Positions 23,584 through 38,105 of a stretch of 64,000 bases of DNA are shown one piece after another. The stretch is from Adiantum capillus-veneris. Taxonomy: Eukaryota > Streptophyta > Polypodiopsida > Polypodiales > Pteridaceae. Position 1 is the stretch's first letter; each line of letters opens with the position of its first letter. The translations under genes and the position numbers were made by a program. The notes under the pieces are model-generated. The model saw nothing but the letters and a program-made list of their open reading frames with translations, searched no databases and was not told the DNA's origin. The stretch is taken from NCBI GenBank assembly GCA_014529385.2, contig CM043945.1:153265741-153329740 (forward strand), read 5' to 3'.

Positions 23584-26500
23584 TAATGTACATTGGACAC
23601 TATGGCCTAAAATACTTCTTTTGAGATGCCCTTGGCATGGCCCTGAAATATTCAAGCGTATTTAAACGACTTGAAGAAACCAAGAAATGCATACTAAAAA
23701 CTGGAATAACACCAAACAATAGATATGTACCTACAGATTGAACTGAATGTTCACTTGCTCGTATTCAAATACAGAGGAACACGTCATCCACGTGTGAAAA
23801 AACAAGCAACATTGCACTGGAAACCCTGGGTGTTGCCTTTGCGATCCAAACCCTTTGATTAGAATCTACCTAGTCAAATCCTTTGGTAAGACCCTTTGTA
23901 GAAACTTCTCGACTAGCAGGTGATGGTAACCAACCTAGTTAACCGTGGACAGAAAGATGAGAGTCAACTTGAAAAGTTGAATTTTTCCGCTACCGCGTGG
24001 TAGATTGCTGAATTATTTCCTTGAAAGTATAATGGGAATAGATCAAACTGTGATCCTCAATGCCTATGGTGTGATTAAGTAAGAGTTAGAGCACCTTGGA
24101 TCATGCTGACTCTCAAACAAAACATGTATCAAAAAATGTGTAGGAAGTTTTCATTTTTCATGGAGGGAAAGAAGAAAGAGAGTGAGAAAATGCTGGGGTG
24201 AGTAACTTTCCTTATGTGACGACTTTGAATATGTTGTGCCCAATCTGTGTTCTCTGATGCATCTTATGCCTAACTTGCAGCTTATCATATAAGCATGCAA
24301 CAATCTGTGTATAACGCTCTCATCGAGAGAGGGAACAGAAAACATAAGCCACATCTTGACCCTCTTACCATGTATTGGGTCGTGACTTTACAAAAGTGAC
24401 TTAATATGGCACTTTGCCTGTGAAATAAGTCCTAGATCTAGGTTCCATTTAGTGGTATTGTGCATTGACAACAACCATAAATTTAAACAATCCAGAATTT
24501 AGTTTGTCCGTTGAATGGCATAAAATGGTAACCATCTTTTTGCAACATTTTTCAGGCTACTCAACATCCTCTTCCTCATATGTGTATATATGTTTCTACG
24601 CTATTAAGTTATCTAGAGTAAATTCCCCCTCTTTGTTTAACCTTTGTGGCGACACATACATTGTACTCTTCCCAAAAATGTCACCTTAGTCATATATTTA
24701 TATTACCACCCTTTTCTTTTTTGCTTTGTAAATAAAATTAAGCATACAATAACCAACTATCTACCCCCAAAATTTCTTACCTCTTGTGAATTAGTAGTAG
24801 AAAAATAATATATCCATCTTCCATCCCATATAGATAAATTACCATGGAAAATCAACTCTCCACTTATCTTTACCAAAGATTATGGTCCATCTCTACAAGT
24901 CTTCTATGCCCCCTACATAGGTGGCCCAATATCTCTTAAGAATATACATATAGTTTTTCTCCTTTCAAAAAGACTCAAATTGTATATTCTTATCACAAGA
25001 AAATAATATTGGGCCCTCCTCTATTTGTTTAAGCATCATACCCTTTTGAAAAAGCATGATTCCCCTTGGATGCATACAAGCAAAGGGCCCATACAAGAAG
25101 ACTTGGAAGCAAAAGGTTCCCTAGCCTAGTGTGGACCTTCCAAACCAAATTTCTTGGTGCATGGGCATGAAGAATAGTCCAAATTCATATCAAACATGTT
25201 GAGAAGGTCAAATTTTCCTTTTGAAGCATGTCATTCCGAGCTACAGGTAAAAAGTTATGGTCAAAATAGTGTAAATCTGTCAGATTCGCAGCAAAAGGGA
25301 ACTGTAAATCAAGTAAATCAAGAGTGTGAGATCTTATTTTTCCCCTAATCATCTTCTAGAAGAGCAATGAGTGTTCAAGGTCACTTGCATGTGATGGGAC
25401 CAACCTAAAGATGCTTTCTAAATGCCAAGACAGACAAGTTGAGATACATCATGGTGGGGCCCACCTACATTATGCACCCCTATGGAGCCTTCACGGTCTA
25501 AAATGATATTTTTGGTGAATAAATAGTCCCTTTTATGTCCAATATTCAATGAGTGGTCAAAGGACACTTAATTAGGGCTAATCACTCACCCTAATTAAGT
25601 GTAGCATAATCCCACTCCTACACAACTATAAATAGCCCCCCTTGGAGAGACTCAAAGACACACACCTATATTTTCAACTTCATGTTGTTCTTGATCAATA
25701 GTAGAGAAGCCCCTAACTCTCCCTCTTTCACATCCTCCCTCCTAACCCTCCTCTTTGGAGGAAGTGCAACTCTATCCTGCACTCTTTCTATTCGACAATC
25801 TCTTACTCCATCAACCCAATAAATCATTGTAGCACCTCAATAACTTGTAAATACATCATGATCTCTCTCATGGTTATGTTAATGATCATTAAATCATCTT
25901 CAAACAATCAAGTGTCGCAATTCACGATGGTTAGCCAACGTCTGTCTTCCCCTTAAAAGGTGTGCGAGAAATCAAGTAAGTGTTCTACTCTCAATTTACC
26001 ATTGGTGGGTTTCTCCACACTTATTCAATTAGTCTAAAGAAATTTCTCACTCCAACTCTCTTTTGCTTCATTACATATGCATGTGGCTACCTCTCATGGT
26101 GATTTTATTTGTCACGGCATTGCATAGATGGAGATGAGCTCTCTATGCAAAGTGTGTTAGTTCGATGTAGGTAACTCTCTTGTGTGTTTGAGAGGCAAGT
26201 CTTGTGCGCATGATTTTTTTTTCATGAGTGCTTGAGAGAGGAGGAGTTTGGATGTATCATGGGTATTCTTATGGGTAGAAGGTGAATGCTATTCCACATA
26301 TTGCATATTTACATTTGATGCACGCTATTCGGTTGCATAATCGTTGATGGTGTCAAGAGTCCAAAGTGTACATAGAGTAAGGGATTCTCAAAGTGTGTTG
26401 CTTGAGTGGGTGAGTGCAAGTGTTATTTTTATTGGTTTCCTTCTTCACTCCCAAAAGAAGGTGGTGCCCCAAGTAGTGTGCATACCTCTTTACGAACATT
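23584..26500. other. Element interior; LTR-like promoter near 25627, no recognised gene
   Basis: Non-coding sequence inside the 8.6-kb element. A TATAAATA box at 25627-25634 on the plus strand is followed by AGCCCCCCTTGGAGAG, a layout like an LTR transcription start. This suggests that another LTR, in plus orientation, is nested here, but its ends were not found. Confidence 0.35.
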
Positions 26501-26529
26501 TTGTGAGGGTAGGCCCATTCGTTTGGGTT

Positions 26530-26725
26530 TAGAGGCCCCATTTCAAAAAGCTCGCCCTCACCGTGACAGAGTGTCTGGTGGGATAGGGGAAGCGTAATCT
26601 CTAAAGTGGTTGAATTCATGCCCCCTGGTTAGCATACCTTGCGTACAGATTTTTAAGCCCGTGGCAAGAGTGTGGGACTCAAACGTGAGAGCCAAAACCG
26701 CAAGCGGCCTTACTGGTAGGGATTT
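26530..26725 (-). repeat. Possible tRNA-derived SINE (weak)
   Basis: On the minus strand a CAGTAAGGCCGC stretch is followed about 35 bases on by GTTTGAGTCCCAC, which resembles A- and B-box spacing of a tRNA-derived RNA polymerase III promoter. A GC-richer body follows. No poly(A)/T tail or target duplication was found, so this is only a suggestion. Confidence 0.25.
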
Positions 26726-28630
26726 TGTGAGTTGTGATTCCCTATTTTTCAAATCTCCCAAACTTGTGTGCCAATGCCCTTGATGCCAAGTTATTGGGCA
26801 GTACCTTAGCACAAGGAAGAATCCTTGCTTCATGTAGGATTGTCAAAGCACATTTCTTTGCACAAAAGCAATAGTTTCCAATCAAAGATGTAAGCATGTA
26901 AAAAATAAGAAGATTGTAAAATTGGCTAACCTTGTCGTTGTTGTAACCAGTTGGCCCGATATTCTTGTAACATATATGCTCGTCTGTCATGTAACGAAAT
27001 AACCTGCAAGCATATTGTTAAGTCCGTCCCAAGTTTGTATGCTCATAGCATAGACCGAACGTGGGGAGTCGCAATGCAGATGCATAAATTGAAGCCTTGC
27101 TTCACAGAAGTACTCATGGAGTTCCTCAGAGCTCATATCCAAAGAAAATTGACCTTGTCTACTTGTAGATCTCATTAAGTACTCATGTCGATGAACCTTG
27201 CCACCAGTTTCAAGAAACAATGTGACAATTAGTCGGCCATGCCGATCGTGTGTGCCGCTGTCGGTTGTCTTAGTCATGGGAAAAAGAGTGTTGTCTATCA
27301 TGCAAAGGGAAAGCCATGCCGAATAATTTTGTACTGTGGATCAAGTCGAGGTACAAGCCATTATGATCTTCATGAGGTCCGATTAGTCTTGCCTTGCCCT
27401 TGGCCTGACAGTACTCCATTTAACCTCCAACAAGCGTGTGTTGTCGAGATTTTTGTATATCTAAGCCATGCATGATATGGGTTGGGAACTAATCATTGAC
27501 CTTTTGCCAATAACATATGCAACAAAATTTTAATGTTGAAGATTAATGTCACAAGCCTTGCTTGTGCTTGGAGTTCCTAAAGCGCGCTCATCTCTGTTGC
27601 AAGATAAATTCATGCAGCATATTTTGAAACATTTTCCAAATAAACTGAAAATTTAGACTTACCTGGAATGTTTTCGGATGCACTTTGAAGCCTCTCTAAT
27701 AGGCTAAATAATCCTCAACATTAGCAATTTTGAAGATTTCTGCTTTGAGTCATCCATGCTGAGCATCTTTGCTACTAGGCCAAGCTATGAAAAAATCTCA
27801 ATATACCATGCTGCAAAGTTTGCAAATTTTTGAGACTCCCTTTTTGAAAGGGTCTGGGAACTGCCGTGTTGTATCATTGCTAATTTGCAGCCTTGTCATC
27901 ATAGTAAATCCGCTCTTCTGTGAAGAGATGTCCTACTTCCTTGGCAAAAGCCTTCCTCGATCTAAATCGTGGCCATGCTTCTACATTGAATACCTTGGAG
28001 GTTTTACTTCGGCCTTTGGCACATAGCCCCTTGCATGATGTGCATGCGAAATGCGATTTCCTGCTTAATCCCGACTCCAACCTATGCGTGAAAACGCTCC
28101 TGCTAGTGTTCGTGTACATGGTTGGGTTCCTTGCACCGATTCATGCTTGCAACCGTGTCAACCTGCTGAACTCTGTCGACTGAAGCCGTGGGCCGAAGCC
28201 CTTAATTGGGGGGTTGCCCAAAATTAGGCACCCACTTTGTAAAATACAAAAAAAGATTTTTAAAAAAATTAACCTCACTGTTCAAGCTATGGCGGCGTGT
28301 AGCTACGCAGGGCTTGCAGACGAAGGAGCTGGAGTTGTGCTGCTCGCCGGGGTGTGGCGTTATGACGTGAATCATCAAGCTCGGTGGCGTGCACAGTTCA
28401 AGCCCGACATGCCCTAGATTGGTGCAAGTCGACCATATTTCCTCCCTCGCCGCAAGCGGCCTTGCACACGGCGTTATCGAATCCCTTCGGCTCTACCCTT
28501 CGTAAGCGGGCATGTACACGTCGAGGCTTCTCTTCCCGCCTTCCCCTCCTGTGGAGCACTCCTTCCCACGGCCATGCCCGGTCGGCTTGTCTACTAACGG
28601 AGAGCAAGAGACAGTGCCCTTGAGAGGCCA
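26726..28630. other. Element interior and leader; no recognised gene
   Basis: This is the leader side of the 8.6-kb element, downstream of its primer site on the minus strand. Open frames near 27.0-28.1 kb have no recognisable domain. The sequence becomes GC-rich towards 28.3-28.6 kb. Confidence 0.4.
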
Positions 28631-28648
28631 TGCCTCATGCTGAAGTCG

Positions 28649-28723
<75 letters not shown>

Positions 28724-28740
28724 GAGAGAGAGAGAGAGAA
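28649..28740. repeat. (GA)n microsatellite inside the retroelement leader
   Basis: Almost perfect GA dinucleotides for about 90 bp with one ATCGAG interruption. Open frames of Ser-Leu or Arg-Glu repeats across it are artefacts. Confidence 0.95.
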
Positions 28741-28792
28741 CGGGAGAGAAGGCCATGCTTCTTCCCCTCCTCCATGGCTGCTCCCTCCCTGA

Positions 28793-28804
28793 GCTCCGAT
28801 ACCA
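28793..28804 (-). promoter_or_regulatory. Primer binding site (initiator tRNA-Met type)
   Basis: The minus strand reads TGGTATCGGAGC one base inside the 5' LTR. The plant consensus TGGTATCAGAGC differs at one position. It fixes the orientation of the 8.6-kb element as minus. Confidence 0.85.
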
Positions 28805-28805
28805 T

Positions 28806-28958
28806 TGTAAGACAAGGGAAGCTAGAGCCTGAGAGTCCACCACCCAACCACCCATTATATAGCAAATCCCTTGACCCTTTGCCCTAGTTGGACTCCCTTT
28901 CCACACCGCCTAGCCCGGACTTGTCCTTGTCTAGTCTGGCCTTGCTGGTGTCCTGACA
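28806..28958 (-). repeat. 5' LTR (153 bp) of the 20341-28958 element
   Basis: Same length and ends as 20341-20493, and followed on the minus strand by the primer binding site. The outer flank TTCAA matches the flank of the other LTR. Confidence 0.85.
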
Positions 28959-29143
28959 TTCAATACTTGCATAAAGGTTGTTGGGTGAAAGCATGTTAAC
29001 GTGTTGCGTGTTTTGTGCTAGTTAACATATGCCAACAAGCACATCTTGTAAGCATAACACATGGATAGGATAGTGATGTTTTTCCAAGTGTGTGGGCCAC
29101 CATCATGAACTATATAAAGTGTATACTTGGACTTCAAAAACAT
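28959..29143 (-). pseudogene. Upstream part of the coiled-coil reading frame
   Basis: Reading down from an ATG at 29143, the frame (MFLKSKYTLYIVHDG, then TWKNITILSMCYAYK) is open except for one TAG. It joins in register, across one copy of the TTCAA target duplication, with the frame at 20340. That register match supports both the insertion model and the reality of the former protein. A TGA lies two codons upstream of the ATG. An intron boundary rather than a start is also possible. Confidence 0.5.
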
Positions 29144-29210
29144 GAATCATAATAATTTTAAAATCTCAAATAGTTAAGCTCAATCGCTACGTTGAGGTAG
29201 TGGTGTAGTC

Positions 29211-32337
<3,127 letters not shown>

Positions 32338-32427
32338 TGTCAAGCCACGGGCCAAACCAAGGGGCTAGGAGCCTATTAAAGGGAGGCTGGGCGGATGGAC
32401 CAGGATGGCAATCCCTTGGTCTTTACA
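32338..32427 (+). repeat. 5' LTR (90 bp) of the first Gypsy element
   Basis: Starts TGTCAAGCC and ends GGTCTTTACA. A TATTAAAGGG box is in the middle. It is followed after one base by the primer binding site. Confidence 0.9.
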
Positions 32428-32428
32428 C

Positions 32429-32440
32429 TGGTATCAGAGC
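32429..32440 (+). promoter_or_regulatory. Primer binding site, initiator tRNA-Met
   Basis: TGGTATCAGAGC, complementary to the 3' end of plant initiator tRNA-Met, as used by most plant LTR retrotransposons. It is one base from the LTR end. Confidence 0.95.
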
Positions 32441-33318
32441 TAAACATAGAACTTGGGCACGTTTTCTGCTTGGTTGCATGTTGCATGCAATCAAAAAGTG
32501 GAGGAGGAAGAGGGTTGAGGCCGCAGCGTGGGCAGAACCTCCAAGCCGGGGAGTCGACAGGAGGTCGACCTACGTCAAATCACGCGCGCTTAGGCTCAGT
32601 TGGAGCACAAGGCAATTTCAGCAAGATCTCGTGCTTGGCCTGCCCCCAAAAGCCTGCTGCATCGCGAGTGGTTTCATCTTCTTCACATCGCGCAGTCGAC
32701 GGCTCTGTCTGCGGGCCAAATTTTCGTCAAAATTTTTTTTTCCTCTTCACTTTGGTTACCCTAATGGTCTAGTGAAGAGCCTTTGCCCACGGTCTTTGGC
32801 TTGCCAAGGCATGCTTAATTCTTCCACTGCCATCTTTTCATCGGTGGGCATACACAACACACACCGGTTGTGGCTTCTTGCAACTTCTGCATTCCGAACC
32901 TGCTGCAAACTAGGTTTTGAAGTTTCGACAAAGTGCAAATTGGTCACCAAGCTTCAACCGATTTGGTGGTTTCATGCGATGCAAGCCACCTCGGCGGTGA
33001 CTATACATTGATTTGTGTTTTCAACTTCCTCCTCGGCTGCCCAAATTGTCAGCAACTTTCAAGTTTATTTGGTGTATTGCATACGACGCAAACCAGACTA
33101 TTAGCACCTCGAATTTTCTCCGTGCTTTTGAGTGAATCATCCACTACAGTTTTTCTCGTTGTTGTCAAGTTGATAGTGGTCACGGATTGAACTACGCTTT
33201 CAAAGTCGGCGTTCTTTCTTCTAAAAGACGTAATTATACGGTTCCTTATCGCATACGGCTACGAGCTCATTGGAATTCAGGTATTCTCCTTTCTTTTCTC
33301 GCACAGCACGTCCACAGC

Positions 33319-36300
33319 ATGGATTCGGACATAGATATACATCATGCATTTGATTTTGAGCAGTCCGCACCCATTTCTTCTGTCGATGCCACATGGACGG
33401 TTCCTCTCATGGAGAGTAATCGTGCCCCAACGGCAACAGACGATGCGTATGAGTTGCTGGACATGCAAGATTTCCGTGCATTGCAAACACGTATGACTGT
33501 GCTTGAAACGAATTTTGCACAATTAAATCAGAATGTCATAGCATTATCCAATTTGATTAAGTTGCATATGCGGTAGCAGGCCACGGGCCCTGCTAGTCAG
33601 CCAATTCAGGAGCATGGCTCCACACCAGGCCAAGGGCCAGCTGCTAGGCAAGGCCCTCCTCCGGGTCTGCTACACTCTCTGACCCAAAAAGAGGTGGACG
33701 ATTTGTTGAAAAATACAAAGCCACCAATTTTTCGGGCAGAAGAGGGTGAGCGAAACAAGGACACCGTGAATATTTTTCTCAGTAAGTGGGATGGTATTCA
33801 TGACCTTAGACGTACCCCGGATGCAGCCAAGGCGCTGCAGACAAGTCTGACTTTGGACGGCAAGTCCTACAAATGGTGGATGTCTCTCAAGCAGAAGGGC
33901 ATGCTACCACAGACTTGGGCAGCTTTTGAGAGTGTCTTCAAGAAGGAATTTCTACCTACCAATGAGAAGGATAGAAATTGGACCGCCTAGGACGAATGTT
34001 CTATGCGCCAGCATAAAAAATTATTGGAATATATTTCCCATTATCGGGATGTGATCCTCAAGTTGGAAGGGATGGATACCTTTCAGCAGGTGCGTGGGTT
34101 CATCCGTGCGTTAACTCCCGAACGTAAGAAGCACGTTAAAACCCAGGATCCACAAACACTTGAGGACACAATAGTGCAAGCTCAAATCCATGATGATCGC
34201 GATGATCGGGCATTGCATAGTTCGCATGTGCACGGCACTACACCTGTTTTAACACGTCTACAGCATGTGCATCATAAAAGAAAAAATGTCTCTACTGCAT
34301 CAGAGACCTCCAAAAAGCCCAAGGGGTCTAGAGGTCCTCTCTCAACGGAAGAGTTTGAGAAAGCCAGAAAAGAAAAGTTGTGCTTTAAATGTTTGGGAAC
34401 TGGACATAGCAAAAAGGATTGTCCCAAGGGGAAATCTGCTGCTCAAGACAAGGGGAAGGAAAAAGCAGTACACATGGTGCAGCTTTTACCTCTTGAATCC
34501 TCTTCCCAGTTTGCTAATGTGGAAGTAACACACACTGAGGTAGTGCATGAGTGCTGTATCACGGCCTCCATGTGGCAGCAGACTTTCGGACCACATGAGT
34601 TGGTGCGTATGCATGGCTCTATCCAAGGGCACAGGGTGCGGATCTTGGTAGACGATGGTGCATCGCACAATTTCATCAATTACAAATTGGTGAAACGACT
34701 CAAATTGCCCCAAAACCCGAGTTCCCATCGCTACAAGGTAGCAATGATTAACAGCCATGATGTTGAGATATGGGACACTCAGGTTAAAGATGTACCTCTG
34801 GAAATTCAAGGATATCGTACCTCTTTGGATTTCCAAGTCATGAATATGGAGAGGGCGGATGTGGTTCTTAGTCGTGAGTGGTTGCATAGTTTAGGATCAT
34901 CACTTAGACGTAGCTATGAGCATAATAGTCTAATGTTCGAATCCAATGGTGTGCACGTACTGCTGTTGGGGGAGAAGGATGTACCTTCCTCACCACTTAT
35001 TTGTACAGATGAGCTTATGAAGCTCGCTTCTGATGATGCAATAGAAGAACTCTTTTTGTGTTACTCACTGTGCCATTTTATTTCCAATGTGGATGATGTT
35101 TTTAACGATGCTAAAGTTTTGAATACAACTTCCTCAACGCTGCATTCTTCTCTCTCTCCTCTTCCAGCTATGTCTACTAATTCAAAACAAGCAAATGTTG
35201 CTAAGGAATTGAAGAAACTTTTAAGGGAATTCAAGGATGTGTTCCCAGATGATTTGCCACCAGGGCTACCGCCGACACGTTCTGTGCAACATGGCATAGA
35301 CGTGGTTGCAGGCAGTAAGCCAGTGAGTAAACCGCCTTACCGAATGAGTCATTCGGAGGCAGCTGAGGTGGAACGTCAGCTTGCTGACTATCTCAGTAGA
35401 GGGTTTATTCAACCAAGTTCTTCACCATGGGCCTCTCCCATTCTCTTGGTGAAGAAAAAGGACGGTAGTATGCGCATGTGCGTAGATTATCGTGGATTAA
35501 ATGCGGTTACTGTTAAGAACAAGTACCCATTGCCACGAGTAGATGAGCTGTTTGATATGCTCACCCACGCTCGTATATTTTCAAAGATTGATTTAAGATC
35601 TGCGTATCATCAAGTACGCATCAGGCTTGCGGATATACCCAAAACAACGTTCCGAACAAGGTTTGGACATTATGAGTTTTTGGTAATGCCCTTTGGGTTA
35701 ACCAATGCTCCAACTACGTTCATGACACTCATGGATAGTGTCTTGAGACCATACTTGGAAAAGTTTGTTATCATTTTCCTCGATGACATTCTTGTATATA
35801 GTGCATCTGAGGAAGAGCACTTAGTACATTTGAAAAAAGTGTTTCATTTATTACGCCAAAATCTGTTATATGCCAAGGAGTCCAAATGTGATTTCCTCAA
35901 GGAGGAAATTCACTACTTGGGGCATGTTATTTCGGCTGCAGGGTTACACATGGATCAATCCAAGGTGGATGCCATTCAGAGGTGGCCCTCTCCCAAAAAT
36001 TTGGAAGAGCTCCAGATTTTTTTAGGCTTTGCAGGTTTTTATCGTCGATTCGTTAAAAACTATGCCCATATTGTTGTTCCCATGACAGATCAGCTAAAAG
36101 CCAAGGGGAAGACTTTTCAGTGGGGATTAGAACAACAGCAAAGTTTTGACAAACTTAAAGACACATTAGCCACAGGTCCTGTTTTGGCTATTGTGGATCC
36201 CTTAAAGCCATTCGTTTTGGAAACGGATGCTAGTAATCGTGCGATTGGAGCAGTCCTTCTGCAGGAGGGAAGGCCAATTGCATTTGAAAGCAAGAAGCTG

Positions 36301-36489
36301 GATTCAACACATCAGAATTACTCTACTTACGAACGAGAGCTCTATGCAATAGTGTCTGCTTTAAAGACATGGCGACATTATTTGTATGGTGCACAGTTCG
36401 AGATTGTGTTTGACCATGAAAGTATCAAGTGTTTTACACAACAAAGTGATTTGAAGGGTCACAAGGCAAGGTGGGCTGAGATTCTTTAG
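33319..36489 (+). pseudogene. gag-pol of the first Gypsy element (gag, protease, RT, RNase H), amber-interrupted
   Basis: One frame runs from an ATG at 33319 (MDSDIDIHHAFDFEQ) to a TAG at 36487. It is broken inside only by TAG at 33574 and at 33988. In the long open part (from 34003) the landmarks, numbered from its first Met, are a CCHC zinc knuckle (C127, C130, H135, C140), the protease VDDGASHN (D217-D218), RT with MCVDYRGLN and the FLDD active site (D594-D595), and RNase [11 protein letters not shown] (Asp about 742). The gag coat domain (YKWWMSLKQKG) precedes it. The product would form the virus-like particle and copy the element's RNA. All disruptions are amber codons, and the homologous positions in the second copy at 41.4 kb and 44.0 kb carry sense codons (Trp, Gln). 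Confidence 0.92.
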
Positions 36490-36905
36490 GAGTATGACGC
36501 CAAGCTACGATATCGTAAAGGGCGGTACAATGTAGTGGCTGATGCTCTCAGCCGAATGCCAGAGATCAACTCTCTCCTTTTCACGGAATTGCGGAGTGAG
36601 TTTTTGGAATCTCTCAAAGGTAAGTGCGAGCATGATACTGCATAGTCCAAGGTGTGTAGCTATGTTAGAAAGAGGGATCCTTCTCACTCCAATGTTGGTA
36701 GTGGTTTTGTTTCCTCCACACCTAGTTCTCCTCTTTCGAGTGATGACATGCAGAGATGGAAGAATTTTTCCATAGACGATGGGTACCGACGGACACGGAA
36801 ATTCGGTGCCAAATTCTTTATTAATTTCACGATAGTCCAAGTGCAGGGCACCCGGGAACTAAGAAAACTTATGCACTCGTAAGACGATAGTTTTACTGGC
36901 CAGGT
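36490..36905 (+). pseudogene. RNase H tail and integrase zinc-binding region, with stops and a frameshift
   Basis: After the TAG at 36487 the frame continues (RNase H tail ending in VVADALSRMP) to another TAG at 36643. The frame then changes before the HHCC zinc-binding segment: HDSPSAGHPG and ALVRR are in the frame of the downstream integrase, which is offset from the pol frame. A further TAG at 36888 separates ALVRR from FYWPGLHG. The homologous place in the second element carries TAA. Confidence 0.8.
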
Positions 36906-38105
36906 TTGCATGGGTATGTTCAAGACTATGTCTTGCATTGCCAAAAATGTCAAGTTCATAAAGCAGAGCGCCTGAAAGCAGAAGGACTCTTACATCCTTT
37001 AGAGATTCCCAACGGTAAATGGGAAAGTATCTCCATGGATTTTATTGTGGGTTTACCAACCACTATTCGAGGACATGACTCGGTATGGGTGGTCGTAGAC
37101 CAGTTGACTAAACTTTGTCGATTTATTCCAACAAAGTCAACCATTAAGACCCCAGACTTAGCTAAGTTATTTGTGGACAATCTTTACCGGTTGTATGGAT
37201 TGCCAAGTAACATTGTGAGTGATCGTGATCCCAAGTTTAACAATCATTTTTGGAGGGCTGTTTTTAAACGATTGGGTACACAACTTAATTTAAGTACAGC
37301 TGATCATCCTGAAACAGATGGTCAGACGGAACGAGTCAACCAAGTGCTAGAGGATATGCTACGAGCATACATTAGCAAGAAGCAATCAGATTGGGAAGAT
37401 TATCTTCCTATTCTTGAGTTTGCATATAATAGTGCTAAGCATGTTACAACTGGTTTTAGCCCATTCATGCTTATGTATGGTTTTCAACCTAGATCACCAG
37501 TGACGGTGGGGTTGGCAACTGAGAAGCTCCAACAGGTCAAGGAGTTTCTCCAAGATCATATGGAAATGCTGAGACTTGCTCGTCAAAATGTTCGACAAGC
37601 ACAGGATCAGTATAAGAAGTATGCTGATGAGAAACGTCGGCAAGTTACCTTCACGGAAGGTGAAGAGTTATTTTTGCGTGTGCCAGAGCATTCAGAAACT
37701 CTGAAGACTGGACCGACACCCAAATTATCTCCCCGTTATTGCGGGCCATTCAAGATACTCAAGCGAGTTGGTGATAGGGCCTACAAACTTGAGTTACCTA
37801 CGCACTCGCGTGTCCATCCGGTATTTCATGTAAGTCGTTTACGTAAACGCTTGCATGGGGACGACAATGTTATCGGCCAGCAGATATTGGTTGATTTCAC
37901 TGAACCTCCCACTCAACCGCATGAACCTGAACGCATTTTAGATTTTCATGAACTCTGTACTCGTCATCATGTACGTAGTCAAGCTTTAGTCAAGTGGAAA
38001 GATCGCCCTGAAGAGGGTGCCACTTGGGAAAACATAAGTGTTCTTAAGAAGAAATTCCCCACTTTTGTTTTCGAGGACGAAAACGCTTCTCCAAGGGGGG
38101 AGTAA
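36906..38105 (+). pseudogene. Integrase with C-terminal chromodomain of the first Gypsy element
   Basis: Open for 399 codons from an internal Met to the TAA just before the 3' LTR. Numbered from that Met it shows the CQKC pair completing the zinc finger (C12, C15) and a DDE core with D45 (SMDFIVG), D106 (VSDRDPKF) and E142 (DGQTERVN), i.e. exactly 35 residues between D106 and E142. A GEELFLRV linker and YCGPFKILKRVG follow. The chromodomain has VKWKDRPEEGATWENI near residues 355-380. The chromodomain places the element in the chromovirus branch and in that group directs integration to particular chromatin. The true N-terminus lies upstream behind the amber at 36888. Confidence 0.93.
38093..38102 (+). 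promoter_or_regulatory. Polypurine tract
   Basis: AAGGGGGGAG directly after the last codons of the chromodomain and 3 bases before the 3' LTR. It primes plus-strand synthesis in LTR retrotransposons. Confidence 0.85.

Larger units (their letters stand above)
20341..28958 (-). mobile_element. Complete LTR retrotransposon derivative (LARD-like Gypsy), 8618 bp, TSD TTCAA
   Basis: Two 153-bp direct repeats bound the element (20341-20493 and 28806-28958), each beginning TGTAAGACAAGGG and ending GTCCTGACA on the plus strand. TTCAA lies on both outer sides (20336-20340 and 28959-28963). On the minus strand a tRNA-Met-type primer site (TGGTATCGGAGC) follows the 5' LTR. The 3' LTR is preceded by a chromodomain remnant and a purine-rich tract. 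By eye the LTRs differ at about 13 of 153 positions. The interior lacks recognisable gag, protease, RT, RNase H and integrase core. It has been deleted or replaced, including by repeat copy B. The element inserted into the coiled-coil reading frame. Confidence 0.85.

Noticed and set aside
28493-28906. Overlapping ORFs of 70-140 codons on both strands
   Set aside because: All depend on the (GA)n tract and retroelement leader/LTR sequence; no conserved motif.
32338-33011. C-terminal half of the 407-codon ORF starting at 31788
   Set aside because: From 32338 on, the frame reads through the 5' LTR, primer site and leader of the Gypsy element. It is chance open frame fused to a truncated gene.
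33574-36890. Amber codons repaired by U-to-C RNA editing, as known in fern and hornwort organelles
   Set aside because: The element is nuclear and such editing is known for organelle transcripts. The TGG-to-TAG site would also not be restored by U-to-C editing. Methylcytosine decay explains the sites better.
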